The notes: generated by a model not told the origin, from the letters alone. Counted from the stretch's first letter, positions 1 to 7,977 are shown. The stretch is DNA of 64,000 nt from DASZQY01 sp035548515 (GCA_035548515.1 DASZSW010000009.1:1-64000), one strand, 5' to 3'. Numbers and translations are program-made.

Positions 1-1422
1 GGTGCACCCAAGTTTCCGCAAGCCGGTCTGCTCGAGCTTCTCTGGCGTGCCGGCATCCGCACCAGCGAGCCGCGCTACCGCGACATCGTCCTGCTGTCGC
101 TCCGCGAGATCAGTGCCGGGGGCATCTACGACCACATCGGCGGCGGGTTCGCGCGCTATTCCACCGACGCGCGTTGGCTCGTCCCGCACTTCGAGAAGAT
201 GCTCTACGACAACGCCCAGCTTGTGGAGCTGTTGACCTATGCCTGGCTCGCGACCGGCGAACCCGTGTTCAAGGCGCGGGTCGAGGAAACGATCGCCTGG
301 CTGACGCGCGAGATGCTCGGAAGCGAAGGCGCCTTCTTCGCCAGCCTCGACGCCGACTCGGAAGGCCACGAGGGCAAGTTCACGGTCTGGACGCGGGCGG
401 AGGTGCTCGATGTGCTCGGGCCGGAAGAGGGCGCCTTCTTCGCCGACGCATACGACATCGCCGAGGGCGGCAACTGGGAGGGTGTGTCCATCCCCAACCG
501 GACCGGCAAACCGCCACTGTCCGATGCCGAAGCGGCGCGGGCCGAAGCGGCAAAGGCGAAGCTGCTTGCCCGCCGCGCCGGCCGCATCCGGCCCGCGACC
601 GATGACAAGGTACTGGCAGACTGGAACGGCCTGATGATCGCGGCGCTCGCTTTTCCCGGCGCGAGTTTCGCCCGCCCGGAATGGATCGCGCTGGCCGAGC
701 GTGCGTTCGCCTTCGTCAGTGGCGTGATGGGCGAAGGCGGCCGCCTGGCGCACTCATGGCGCGACGGCAAGGCGGTGCGCCCCGGCCTCGCGTCTGACTA
801 CGCCGCAATGGCCAAGGCCGCGCTGGCGCTCCATGCGGCGACGCTCGACGACACATGGGTGGGACGCGCCGAGGCCCTCGCCGGAGCGGTGCGGCGGCAC
901 CACTGGGACATGTCCGCGCCCGGCTATTTCCTCTCCGCGGACGACGCGCCGGCGCTGATCGTGCGGCCACGAGCGGTCGCCGACGAAGCGACCCCATCGG
1001 CCACATCGTTGATGGCGCAGAACCTGATCCGGCTCTGGCGTCTCACCGGCAACGATGCATACCGCGCCGACGTCGACGCGATCCTGACCGCGTCCGGCGC
1101 GGCGATCGCGGGCAACCTGTTCGCCACTGCCGGACTGCTCAACGCCCTCGATCTGCGGTTAGGCGCGGTGGACGTCGCGATTGTGCGGCCGTCGGGCGCG
1201 GATGCGACGGCGCTGTTGGACGCGGTGCGCTGGCGCTGGTCGCCCAGCGTGGTGCTGTCGGTTCACGACGATGCCGTTGCGTTGCCGGCAACGCATCCGG
1301 CGGCGGGGAAAGTCGCGGCCGGCGGAAAGGCCACCGCATATGTGTGCCGCGGCGAAGTGTGTTCACTGCCGGTGACGACAGCCGGGGAGTTGGCCACACT
1401 ATTGGATGGAGTGGCGGACTAG
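1..1422 (+). CDS. YyaL/SPATA20-family thioredoxin-domain protein, C-terminal part
   Basis: The reading frame is open from the first base, so this is the last 473 residues of a gene that starts outside the window. The family joins an N-terminal thioredoxin-like domain to a six-hairpin glycosidase-like barrel and is usually near 670 residues, so roughly 200 residues are missing. Visible family signatures are GAPKFPQ at the very start, GGIYDHIGGGFARYSTD at about residues 41-57 and VPHFEKMLYDN at about 61-71. The biochemical role of bacterial members is not established. It converges on the P-loop gene at 1501. The family call is firm; function is not. Confidence 0.9.
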   Translation, partial: GAPKFPQAGLLELLWRAGIRTSEPRYRDIVLLSLREISAGGIYDHIGGGFARYSTDARWLVPHFEKMLYDNAQLVELLTYAWLATGEPVFKARVEETIAWLTREMLGSEGAFFASLDADSEGHEGKFTVWTRAEVLDVLGPEEGAFFADAYDIAEGGNWEGVSIPNRTGKPPLSDAEAARAEAAKAKLLARRAGRIRPATDDKVLADWNGLMIAALAFPGASFARPEWIALAERAFAFVSGVMGEGGRLAHSWRDGKAVRPGLASDYAAMAKAALALHAATLDDTWVGRAEALAGAVRRHHWDMSAPGYFLSADDAPALIVRPRAVADEATPSATSLMAQNLIRLWRLTGNDAYRADVDAILTASGAAIAGNLFATAGLLNALDLRLGAVDVAIVRPSGADATALLDAVRWRWSPSVVLSVHDDAVALPATHPAAGKVAAGGKATAYVCRGEVCSLPVTTAGELATLLDGVAD

Positions 1423-1500
1423 TTCTCCGCATCGTGAAGCACAGCGCACCAAGGCGGCGAAAGGCGAGAGCCACCCATCGCGCGGCGAGCGGAAATCGCC

Positions 1501-2058
1501 CTAGCCGTCTTCCATCGCGGCGTCGACTTCCGCGAGGATGAAGCTCACGCGGCGCGCGACGGTGTCCTTGGGTATCTCGATCGTCATGTAGCCGGCGGTG
1601 TCGTACGCCTCGCGCACCAGTTCGAAGGTGCGCACGGCTTCGTTCCAATCCTGCTGGCGTTCGGCATCCTGCCGGTAGATCTCGCGCCAGGGCGGCGCCA
1701 GGAAGACGGTTCGGTTGGTCCGATATTCCCGCGCCGCCAAGGCGACGCGTTCGGGCAGCGGCTTGCCGATGAGGCGCCAGTAGCCGGTGAGCTCCGCGAT
1801 GCCGCGATCGAAGAAGACCGGCTCGTCCTCCTTCCGCATTCGGCGGTAGTCCGCGATGCCGCGCTCGAGCATCAGCAGCCCGAAGGCTTCGGCGTCCCCT
1901 GTGTGGGTGGCATTGCCGCCGCTCTCCGCCTGCTCGCGAATGATCGCGCGGCCGGTTTCGCCGACGGTCGTAAAGCCACGCGCGTCGAGCCGATCGATGA
2001 TGGAGCTTTTTCCGGAGCCCGGGCCGCCGGAGATGATGAAGTAATTAGGTTGATCCAA
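1501..2058 (-). CDS. AAA_28-type P-loop ATPase/kinase-like protein
   Basis: This 185-residue protein has a Walker A motif GGPGSGKS at residues 11-18 and a kinase-like FFDRG at 82-86, the layout of the small AAA_28 family of predicted ATPases related to nucleotide and NadR-type kinases. No extra domain, signal peptide or membrane segment is visible. It lies 10 bp downstream of the KTSC gene on the same strand, so the two may be cotranscribed. The substrate cannot be read from the sequence; phosphorylation of a small metabolite is only an inference from the fold. Confidence 0.8.
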   Translation of the reverse strand: MDQPNYFIISGGPGSGKSSIIDRLDARGFTTVGETGRAIIREQAESGGNATHTGDAEAFGLLMLERGIADYRRMRKEDEPVFFDRGIAELTGYWRLIGKPLPERVALAAREYRTNRTVFLAPPWREIYRQDAERQQDWNEAVRTFELVREAYDTAGYMTIEIPKDTVARRVSFILAEVDAAMEDG

Positions 2059-2068
2059 ATCGCGGACT

Positions 2069-2341
2069 CTAGTCTTCGCGGGATGCCTTCAGCCTGTCGA
2101 GCAACGACGGCTGGTCCGGTGTCTTCTTCGGCTTCGGTGCATCGCCCCTGATCTGGCGATAGCTATACCGGTCGCGGATATTTTCGTTGAAATAGACCCC
2201 CTTGGAGAAGGCGGCGCGCATAGCCGCAGCCACCGACGCCGGCACGAGCGAGTAGACGTAGACCTTGCCCGTGACGAACGCGACCGTGAGTTCGTTGCGC
2301 GGCTCGTCGTAGCTCCAGTCGCTGATGACCGTGGATGGCAT
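2069..2341 (-). CDS. KTSC domain-containing small protein
   Basis: This 90-residue protein is a single KTSC domain: a short beta-rich start (SDWSYDEPRNELTVAFVTGKVYVYSLVP) leading to AFSKGVYFNENIRDRYSYR, which matches the family pattern of a Y-x-Y strand followed by a G-x-Y/F-N-x-x-I-R helix. Such domains occur alone or fused to RNA-binding and lysyl-tRNA synthetase-like proteins, and their function is unknown. The C-terminal tail is basic and proline-rich. It sits 27 bp beyond the rho stop on the same strand and may be read through from rho. Confidence 0.8.
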   Translation of the reverse strand: MPSTVISDWSYDEPRNELTVAFVTGKVYVYSLVPASVAAAMRAAFSKGVYFNENIRDRYSYRQIRGDAPKPKKTPDQPSLLDRLKASRED

Positions 2342-2368
2342 GGCGGCAAGAATAACGCCGCCGGTGCC

Positions 2369-3634
2369 TTACGTGTTCATCTGATCGAAGAAATCCGCGT
2401 TGTTCTTCGTCTGCTTGAGCTTGTCGAGCAGAAACTCGATCGCGTCGACCGTGCCCATCGGCATCAGGATGCGGCGGAGCACATACATCTTCTTGAGGAT
2501 GTCCGGCGGAACGAGGAGCTCTTCCTTGCGCGTGCCCGAACGCGTGATGTCGATCGACGGGAAGACGCGCTTGTCGGCGACCTTGCGGTCGAGAATGATT
2601 TCCGAGTTACCGGTGCCCTTGAACTCTTCGAAGATGACTTCGTCCATGCGGCTGCCGGTATCGATGAGCGCCGTCGAGATGATGGTCAACGACCCGCCTT
2701 CCTCGATGTTGCGGGCAGCGCCGAAGAAGCGCTTCGGCCGCTGCAGCGCGTTGGCGTCGACACCGCCGGTGAGCACCTTGCCCGACGATGGGACGACGGT
2801 GTTGTAGGCGCGGCCGAGACGCGTGATCGAGTCCAGAAGGATGACCACGTCGCGGCCGTGCTCAACCAGACGCTTGGCCTTCTCGATCACCATCTCGGCG
2901 ACCTGCACGTGACGCGAGGCGGGCTCGTCGAAGGTCGAGGAGATCACCTCGCCCTTCACGCTGCGCTGCATATCCGTGACTTCTTCCGGCCGCTCGTCGA
3001 TGAGCAGCACGATGAGGTAGCACTCGGGGTGGTTGGCCGTGATCGAGTGCGCGATGTTCTGCAAGATGACAGTCTTGCCGGTGCGCGGCTGCGCCGTGAC
3101 CAGCGCGCGCTGCCCCTTCCCGAGCGGCGCCACGAGATCGAGCACACGGGCGGTCATGTCCTTGCCCGTCGGGTTCTCGATTTCCATCTTGAACCGCTGC
3201 GTCGGATAGAGCGGCGTCAGGTTGTCGAAGTGCACCTTGTGGTGCTTCTGCTCTGGATCCTCGAAGTTGATCGAGTTGACCTTGAGGAGCGCGAAGTAGC
3301 GCTCGCCGTCTTTCGGTCCCCGGATCTGGCCCTCAACCGTATCGCCGGTGCGGAGCGAGAAGCGGCGGATCTGCGAGGGCGAGACGTAGATGTCGTCGGG
3401 GCCGGCGAGGTAGTTCGCCTCGGGCGAGCGCAGGAAGCCGAAGCCGTCCTGCAGCACCTCGACGACGCCTTCGCCGATGATGTCGGTATCCTGCGCAGCG
3501 AGTTGCTTGAGGATGGCGAACATCAGCTCCTGTTTGCGGAGCGTGGACGCATTTTCGACCTTCAGCTCTTCGGCGAAGGCAAGGAGCTCGACCGGCGACT
3601 TCGCCTTGAGGTCCTGGAGTTTCATTTCAGGCAT
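2369..3634 (-). CDS. rho: Transcription termination factor Rho
   Basis: The 421-residue product is a full-length Rho, the hexameric RNA helicase that ends transcription at rho-dependent sites. Residues 1-50 form the helical N-terminal domain. The OB-fold RNA-binding domain follows with DGFGFLRSP at 63-71. The ATPase core has Walker A AQPRTGKT at 181-188, Walker B DVVILLDSI at 262-270 and the secondary RNA-binding Q-loop around SSGKVLTGG at 283-291. An ATG at 3625 (Met-4) is an alternative start; neither start has a strong ribosome-binding site. The gene follows hemE-hemJ on the same strand, separated by a hairpin at 3792-3811. Rho beside hemE is a common alphaproteobacterial arrangement near the origin. 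Confidence 0.98.
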   Translation of the reverse strand: MPEMKLQDLKAKSPVELLAFAEELKVENASTLRKQELMFAILKQLAAQDTDIIGEGVVEVLQDGFGFLRSPEANYLAGPDDIYVSPSQIRRFSLRTGDTVEGQIRGPKDGERYFALLKVNSINFEDPEQKHHKVHFDNLTPLYPTQRFKMEIENPTGKDMTARVLDLVAPLGKGQRALVTAQPRTGKTVILQNIAHSITANHPECYLIVLLIDERPEEVTDMQRSVKGEVISSTFDEPASRHVQVAEMVIEKAKRLVEHGRDVVILLDSITRLGRAYNTVVPSSGKVLTGGVDANALQRPKRFFGAARNIEEGGSLTIISTALIDTGSRMDEVIFEEFKGTGNSEIILDRKVADKRVFPSIDITRSGTRKEELLVPPDILKKMYVLRRILMPMGTVDAIEFLLDKLKQTKNNADFFDQMNT

Positions 3635-3791
3635 TGGGATTCACGAATCTCTTGAATGGGGGGAGCCGGCACGGGAGGTGGGAGGGTAGGCTTGCAGAAC
3701 TTGTGCCCGGATCGGAGTTTCCGCCCGGGACGGCGCATCGGCCTGACGGCCAGCACCTGTCTGCTTTTGTGCGGTGCGGGGAACATAAACA

Positions 3792-3811
3792 CTTGCCGGG
3801 ACGGCGGCAAG
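3792..3811 (-). terminator. Hairpin after hemJ, upstream of rho
   Basis: A perfect 7-bp stem (CTTGCCG and CGGCAAG around a 6-nt loop) starts 6 bp beyond the hemJ stop. On the minus strand it is followed by TGTTTATGTT, a modest T-rich tail. It could end the hemE-hemJ transcript or attenuate read-through into rho. The T tract is weak, so confidence is moderate. Confidence 0.45.
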
Positions 3812-3816
3812 GCCCG

Positions 3817-4260
3817 TCAGAAGGGTTTCACCACCACCAGCACAACGATGATGATCACGAGCAGCGTGGGCACCTCGTTGACCATGCGATAGGTGCCGGC
3901 AGCCCGCGTGTTCCTGTCCTCGGCAAATTCGCGGAGGCGACGGCCGAGCCATACGTGCAAGCCTGTCATGGCAATGACAAACACCAGCTTTGCCATCAGC
4001 CAGTGCGCGGACCAGAAGCCGGCCGATGTCGCCAGAACGATGCCGAAGAACCACACGGCAACCATCGCCGGCGTCATGATCGCGTTGTAGAGCCGCCGCT
4101 CCATGACCTTGAAGGTCTCGGATTTGTCGGAGCCGACCTCGGCATCCGCGTGATAGACGAACAGGCGCGGCAGATAGAAGATCCCCGCCATCCACGCGAT
4201 CACCGCAATGATGTGGAACGCCTTTACCCAGTCGTAGGCGGCGCCGGACAGTGCGCTCAT
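3817..4260 (-). CDS. hemJ: Protoporphyrinogen IX oxidase HemJ
   Basis: The 147-residue membrane protein has the four hydrophobic helices of HemJ, the heme-containing protoporphyrinogen oxidase that replaces HemG/HemY in most alphaproteobacteria. His-16 in WVKAFHIIAVIAWMAG corresponds to the conserved heme-ligand histidine of helix 1, and GIFYLPRLFVYH and MERRLYNAIMTPAM are typical family blocks. Its start overlaps the hemE stop by 4 bp, so the two consecutive late haem-biosynthesis genes are translationally coupled. Length and context are standard, and the call is secure. Confidence 0.95.
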   Translation of the reverse strand: MSALSGAAYDWVKAFHIIAVIAWMAGIFYLPRLFVYHADAEVGSDKSETFKVMERRLYNAIMTPAMVAVWFFGIVLATSAGFWSAHWLMAKLVFVIAMTGLHVWLGRRLREFAEDRNTRAAGTYRMVNEVPTLLVIIIVVLVVVKPF

Positions 4261-5345
4261 GCGGCGCGCCTCACGCGCTCGACCAGCCGCGCCACGTTTT
4301 CCACCGGGGTTTCCGGCACTATCCCGTGGCCAAGGTTGAAGATGAACCGTCCGCCGGCGAGTGCCTCGAGGATGGCGTCCACCGCCTCATCCTGGGCTGC
4401 GCCACCCGCGACCAGAATCGCCGGGTCGAGGTTGCCCTGCACCGCGACGCGCGACTGGAGGCGGGCGGCCTGATCGAGCGGCACCGTCCAGTCGAGCGAG
4501 ACGCCGTCGACGCCGGTCTCCGCAACGTAATGCTCCAGCTTCCCGCCGATTCCCTTGGGGAAACCGATGATGCGTGCGTCAGGCTCGTTCGCCTTCACCT
4601 GACGCACAATCTCGGCGGTCGGCTGAACCGACCAGCGCTCGAAGCCTTCCGCATCCAGCACACCCGCCCACGTGTCGAAAATCTGCACGACATCAGCGCC
4701 GGCACGAATCTGCGCAACGAGATACTCCGCCGACGCCTCGACCAGCACATCAACCAGTTGCTCCATGGCTTCCGGGTTGGCCGCCGCGAATTCGCGCGCC
4801 GGCGCCTGATCCGGCGTTCCTCGTCCTGCGATCATGTACGTCGCCACCGTCCACGGCGCGCCACAGAAGCCGATCAGCGTCTTGCTCTCCGCCAATCGAC
4901 CGCGCACCTGCTTCACGGTTTCCAGAACCGGGCTGAGTCGGTCAAGTACGAAGCCTGCATCCAATCGCTCGATCGCCCGCACATCGATCGGATCGAGCCG
5001 TGGTCCTTCGCCTTCGACGAAATCGACACGACGGCCGAGCCCGTGCGGAATCACCAGGATGTCGGAGAACAGGATCGCAGCGTCGAGATCGAACCGCTCG
5101 ACCGGCTGTAGCGTTACTCGCGCCGCTTTCTGTGGATCAAAGCAGAGGTCGAGGAAACCTTTCGCCGTGGCGCGGAGTTGCCTGTACTCGGGCAGATAGC
5201 GCCCGGCCTGTCGCATCAGCCAGATCGGCGGTGGAGACAGCGCCGGACCGTCAAGGACCTGACGCACTCTTCCGCCTGCTGCTGAGGCGCCGACGTTGGG
5301 CGTGTCTTTCTCCAATAAGGATTCTGAGTCTTCCTTTTGTTTCAT
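4257..5345 (-). CDS. hemE: Uroporphyrinogen decarboxylase
   Basis: HemE decarboxylates the four acetate side chains of uroporphyrinogen III to give coproporphyrinogen III in the cytoplasm. The 362-residue protein carries the signature WLMRQAGRYLPEYR at about 42-55, with the arginines that bind substrate carboxylates, then LFSDILVIPHGLG and GFCGAPWTVATYM. The first 25 or so residues form an unusual polar extension before the usual start of the family, and the ATG at 5345 has no clear ribosome-binding site, so the true start may lie a little downstream. hemJ overlaps its end. HemE flanks the replication origin in Caulobacter and many relatives, as appears here. Confidence 0.97.
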   Translation of the reverse strand: MKQKEDSESLLEKDTPNVGASAAGGRVRQVLDGPALSPPPIWLMRQAGRYLPEYRQLRATAKGFLDLCFDPQKAARVTLQPVERFDLDAAILFSDILVIPHGLGRRVDFVEGEGPRLDPIDVRAIERLDAGFVLDRLSPVLETVKQVRGRLAESKTLIGFCGAPWTVATYMIAGRGTPDQAPAREFAAANPEAMEQLVDVLVEASAEYLVAQIRAGADVVQIFDTWAGVLDAEGFERWSVQPTAEIVRQVKANEPDARIIGFPKGIGGKLEHYVAETGVDGVSLDWTVPLDQAARLQSRVAVQGNLDPAILVAGGAAQDEAVDAILEALAGGRFIFNLGHGIVPETPVENVARLVERVRRAA

Positions 5346-5475
5346 CTTGGGGGTGGATTCCGCCTCACTCTTTTTTTCGCCCCATCAAGTGCCACGCCGA
5401 CCAAACGAGATATCCCTGGGGAGCCACCGATACAGGCGATCAGCGAAATAACAAGGACGACGAATTAGCGCTGCG

Positions 5476-5494
5476 TTTACAGTCCGTTAACCAT
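5476..5494 (+). promoter_or_regulatory. CtrA-like binding site in the origin region
   Basis: The site reads TTTA-N7-TTAACCAT, one mismatch from the CtrA consensus TTAA-N7-TTAA, and its second half is exactly the TTAACCAT half-site described for CtrA. It lies 35 bp from the perfect DnaA box. CtrA silences replication in Caulobacter by binding its origin, so a similar role is inferred. Confidence 0.6.
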
Positions 5495-5529
5495 AAGCGC
5501 AGCCCAGCGCAGCTCTGGATATCGCGAAG

Positions 5530-5538
5530 TTATCCACA
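5530..5538 (+). promoter_or_regulatory. Perfect DnaA box
   Basis: TTATCCACA is a full match to the DnaA consensus TTATNCACA. It is the only 9-of-9 match I saw in the hemE-maf gap, and lies 35 bp to the right of the CtrA-like site. Confidence 0.75.
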
Positions 5539-5719
5539 GGCTAACTCTTTGTCCCATAAGCAATTACGCGATTCACACCCGGCGGGCATTCTGCCTTCGT
5601 TCGCATGCCTCTGTTGATGGATCGGACAGGCGTCGGGGACGATTTTCGCCTACAAGGCCCGCGCGGCCCCTTTGTCCAGATTCCGCCAACAGCTCGCCAA
5701 GTGGCCTGGGGATGATTTT

Positions 5720-6322
5720 GTGAATTCAACCTCGATCGTCCTCGCTTCGCGGAGTGCCGCGCGGATTGCGTTGTTGTCAGGGGCAGGCGTTGTTTTTACC
5801 GCCGCGCCGTCGTCGGTCGACGAACGCGCTGTGGAGGCACCCCTCATTGCGGGCGGCGCATCGCCGGCCGAGGTCGCCGCGGCGCTCGCTGACGCGAAGG
5901 CCATCGACGTCAGTGCAAGGATGCCCAGCGCGGTGGTGATCGGCGCCGACCAGACTCTGGAACTCGACGGCGAGCGCTGGACCAAGCCCGCGACGATCGC
6001 GGTCGCGCGCGAACAGATCGCGCGGCTGTCCGGGCACACCCATCAGCTTCATTCCGCCGTCGCCATCGCGCGGGCGGGCGAGATCACGTGGCGCCACGTC
6101 GCGAGCGCCGCGCTGACGATGCGCCCGCTCACCGCCGCCGCCATCGACGCCTATCTCGCGGCGGCAGGCGACGCGATCACCGGCAGCGTCGGCGCCTATC
6201 AACTGGAAGGCGCCGGCGTGCACCTGTTCGAACGCATCGAGGGGGATTACTTCACCATCCTCGGCCTGCCGTTGCTGCCAGTGCTGGCACGGCTGCGGGA
6301 GGAGGGGGTGCTGGGGTGGTGA
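5720..6322 (+). CDS. maf: Maf-family nucleotide pyrophosphatase
   Basis: Maf proteins hydrolyse non-canonical or excess nucleoside triphosphates such as dTTP and UTP and are linked to septum inhibition. I choose the GTG at 5720 because GGGGA lies 7 bp upstream and the 200-residue product then begins MNSTSIVLASRSAARIALL, the usual family start with S-x-S at residues 10-12; a TTG at 5672 would add 16 unmatched residues. GADQTLELDG in the middle is the conserved acidic block. The gene is the first rightward gene from the putative origin, and a palindromic repeat element separates it from aroE. Confidence 0.92.
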   Translation: MNSTSIVLASRSAARIALLSGAGVVFTAAPSSVDERAVEAPLIAGGASPAEVAAALADAKAIDVSARMPSAVVIGADQTLELDGERWTKPATIAVAREQIARLSGHTHQLHSAVAIARAGEITWRHVASAALTMRPLTAAAIDAYLAAAGDAITGSVGAYQLEGAGVHLFERIEGDYFTILGLPLLPVLARLREEGVLGW

Positions 6323-6339
6323 TCTCCATCGCAAACGGC

Positions 6340-6513
6340 GCCGCCGCCTCTCCCATAGGGAGAGGGCTTCCGAGCTTAACGAACGAAGTGAGTTTAGCGA
6401 GGAAGGGTGAGGGGTTCGGCCCTCTCAGGATAGCGACGAACCCCTCACCCCATTCGCCTAAGCTCACGTTGTTCGCTAAGGCTCATGGCCCTCTCCCTAT
6501 GGGAGAGGCGGGC
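6340..6513. repeat. Interspersed palindromic element, full copy 1
   Basis: The element starts with the hairpin CTCTCCCATAGGGAGAG and ends with its reverse complement CTCTCCCTATGGGAGAG. Inside, GGTGAGGGGTTCG pairs with CGAACCCCTCACC, and CTTAACGAACGAAGTGAG resembles the inverse of CTAAGCTCACGTTGTTCG. It fills the maf-aroE gap. Closely similar copies lie at 29900, 41338 and 53177. Open frames across it on both strands encode peptides such as NPSPHSPKL and are not genes. Confidence 0.9.
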
Positions 6514-6542
6514 CTCGTGTTTGCCAATACCGTGGTGTCCCA

Positions 6543-7379
6543 ATGACCAAACCCGTCGCCTGTATCGTCGGATGGCCGGTGAAGCATTCGCGCTCGCCGG
6601 TGATCCATCGCTTCTGGCTGAACGAATACGGCATCGACGGCGATTACGTGCTGCATCCGGTCGAGCCGGAGAAGATCGCCGCATTCTTCGCCGATTTCGC
6701 CCGCTCCGGATTCGTCGGCTGCAACGTGACGGTGCCACACAAGGAAGCGGCCTTCGCCGCGCCAGCGCGCCGCGATCAGGCGGCGACCGAGACGGGTGCG
6801 CTCAATACGCTGTGGCTGGAGGACGGCGTGCTGGTCGGCGCATCAACCGATCCGGTCGGCTTCCTCGCCAATCTCGACGAGGAGACGCCGGGCTGGGACG
6901 AGAAGAAGGGGCCGGCGGTCGTGCTGGGCGCCGGCGGCTCGGCGCGCGCCATCGTGTGGGCGCTCCTGTCGCGTGGTTTCGCGCCGGTGACGGTGGTGAA
7001 CCGCGATCCGGCGCGGCCGAAGGCGCTGGTCAAGCTGTTCGGCGATCGCGTGAAGCCGGCGCGCTGGCAGGACGTGCCGTCGCTGCTGCTCGACGCGCGC
7101 ATTCTGGTCAACACCACGACATTGGGCATGACGGGGCAGCCGCTGTTGAAGATCGACCTCGCGCCTTTGCCGAAAAACGCGGTGGTGAATGACATCGTCT
7201 ACGTGCCCTCGGTTACGGGACTGATCGCTGCGGCGCGCGAGCGGAAGCTCCGCGTCGCCGGCGGGCTCGGCATGCTTCTGCACCAGGCGGTACCGGGGTT
7301 CGAACACTGGTTCGGCAGACGGCCGACGGTGACGCCGGCGCTCCGCGCGGCCGTGCAGAAGTCGATCGACGAGGGCTGA
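6543..7379 (+). CDS. aroE: Shikimate dehydrogenase
   Basis: AroE reduces 3-dehydroshikimate to shikimate with NADPH in aromatic amino-acid synthesis. The 278-residue protein has the substrate-binding start WPVKHSRSPVIH at 11-22, catalytic Lys-67 in NVTVPHKEAAF, the partner residues Asn-88 in GALNTLW and Asp-103 in STDPVGF, and a nucleotide-binding GAGGSA at 129-134. It is followed 4 bp later by coaE, so the two form an operon. The start lies about 30 bp beyond the palindromic element, whose hairpins would be in the leader if transcription comes from maf. Confidence 0.97.
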   Translation: MTKPVACIVGWPVKHSRSPVIHRFWLNEYGIDGDYVLHPVEPEKIAAFFADFARSGFVGCNVTVPHKEAAFAAPARRDQAATETGALNTLWLEDGVLVGASTDPVGFLANLDEETPGWDEKKGPAVVLGAGGSARAIVWALLSRGFAPVTVVNRDPARPKALVKLFGDRVKPARWQDVPSLLLDARILVNTTTLGMTGQPLLKIDLAPLPKNAVVNDIVYVPSVTGLIAAARERKLRVAGGLGMLLHQAVPGFEHWFGRRPTVTPALRAAVQKSIDEG

Positions 7380-7383
7380 CGCG

Positions 7384-7974
7384 ATGCTCGTCCTCGGCGT
7401 CACCGGATCGCTGGCGATGGGGAAGTCCACGGTCGCGGGGATGTTCGCCGAGTTCGGCGCCGCGGTGTGGAACGCCGATGCCGCGGTGCATGCGCTCTAC
7501 GCCGGAGCGGCGGCCGGTCCGATCGGCGGGGCGTTCCCCGGCGTGGTGCACGACGGCAAGGTCGATCGCGCGGCGCTCGGCGCGCGCGTGGCAAACGATC
7601 CGGCTGCGCTTGCCAGGCTTGAGGCGATCGTCCACCCGCTGGTGCGGGCCGGCGAAGACGAATTCCGCGCGAAGATGGCGGCCGCCGGCCGCCGCGTCCT
7701 AGCGCTCGACATTCCGCTGCTGCTGGAAACCGGTGGCGAGCGACGCGTCGACCTGGTGGTGGTCGCCACGACGACGCCCGAGATCCAGCGCGAACGCATC
7801 GCCAAGCGCGGCATGGATCAGGCGCGCGCTGCCGCGCTCATGGCGCGCCAGATGAGCGACGCGGAGAAACGAACGCGCGCGCATTTCATCATCGACACGT
7901 CAGGGGAAATGAGCGCGACGCGGCGTCAGGTCGGAGACGTGATGCGCGCGCTTGCTGGAAGGGCGGCAGGGTAG
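7384..7974 (+). CDS. coaE: Dephospho-CoA kinase
   Basis: CoaE phosphorylates the 3'-hydroxyl of dephospho-CoA, the last step of coenzyme A synthesis. The 196-residue protein has the P-loop GSLAMGKST at residues 8-16 (Ala-Met replacing the more usual Gly-Ser), AVWNADAAVHALY at the substrate site, and VHPLVRAGEDEF and LDIPLLLETG blocks. It is 4 bp behind aroE and converges on the DUF6481 gene with a 3-bp gap. In many relatives dnaQ follows directly; here three minus-strand genes intervene. Confidence 0.96.
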   Translation: MLVLGVTGSLAMGKSTVAGMFAEFGAAVWNADAAVHALYAGAAAGPIGGAFPGVVHDGKVDRAALGARVANDPAALARLEAIVHPLVRAGEDEFRAKMAAAGRRVLALDIPLLLETGGERRVDLVVVATTTPEIQRERIAKRGMDQARAAALMARQMSDAEKRTRAHFIIDTSGEMSATRRQVGDVMRALAGRAAG

Positions 7975-7977
7975 GGG

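Larger units (their letters stand above)
5346..5719. other. oriC: Putative chromosomal replication origin (oriC)
   Basis: This 374-bp hemE-maf gap is the only stretch over 300 bp without a gene. It contains a perfect DnaA box (5530-5538), a CtrA-like site (5476-5494) and GANTC methylation sites at 5356, 5570 and 5679, with two more inside hemE at 5320 and 5326. Weaker 7-of-9 DnaA-box matches lie at 5487, 5514 (minus), 5569 and 5672, but one to three of these are expected by chance. hemE and rho point left and maf, aroE and coaE point right, away from the site. Placement of oriC next to hemE is established for Caulobacter, Rickettsia and several rhizobia. Function here is inferred. Confidence 0.75.

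Noticed and set aside
2858..3655. A 265-codon plus-strand open frame opposite rho
   Set aside because: It lies wholly antisense to rho, has no ribosome-binding site and a biased composition typical of the mirror frame of a high-G+C gene.
3635..3791. A long structured rho leader or riboswitch
   Set aside because: Beyond one simple hairpin after hemJ I found no recognisable aptamer consensus.
5672..5719. TTG start that would lengthen Maf by 16 residues
   Set aside because: The GTG at 5720 has a better ribosome-binding site and gives the conserved start; the extra residues match nothing.
5487..5727. Extra DnaA boxes with two mismatches
   Set aside because: About one to three such matches are expected by chance in this length on two strands, so only the perfect box is claimed.
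6252..6546. Short open frames encoding NPSPHSPKL-like peptides
   Set aside because: They lie across the palindromic element on both strands, recur with each copy and have no ribosome-binding sites.
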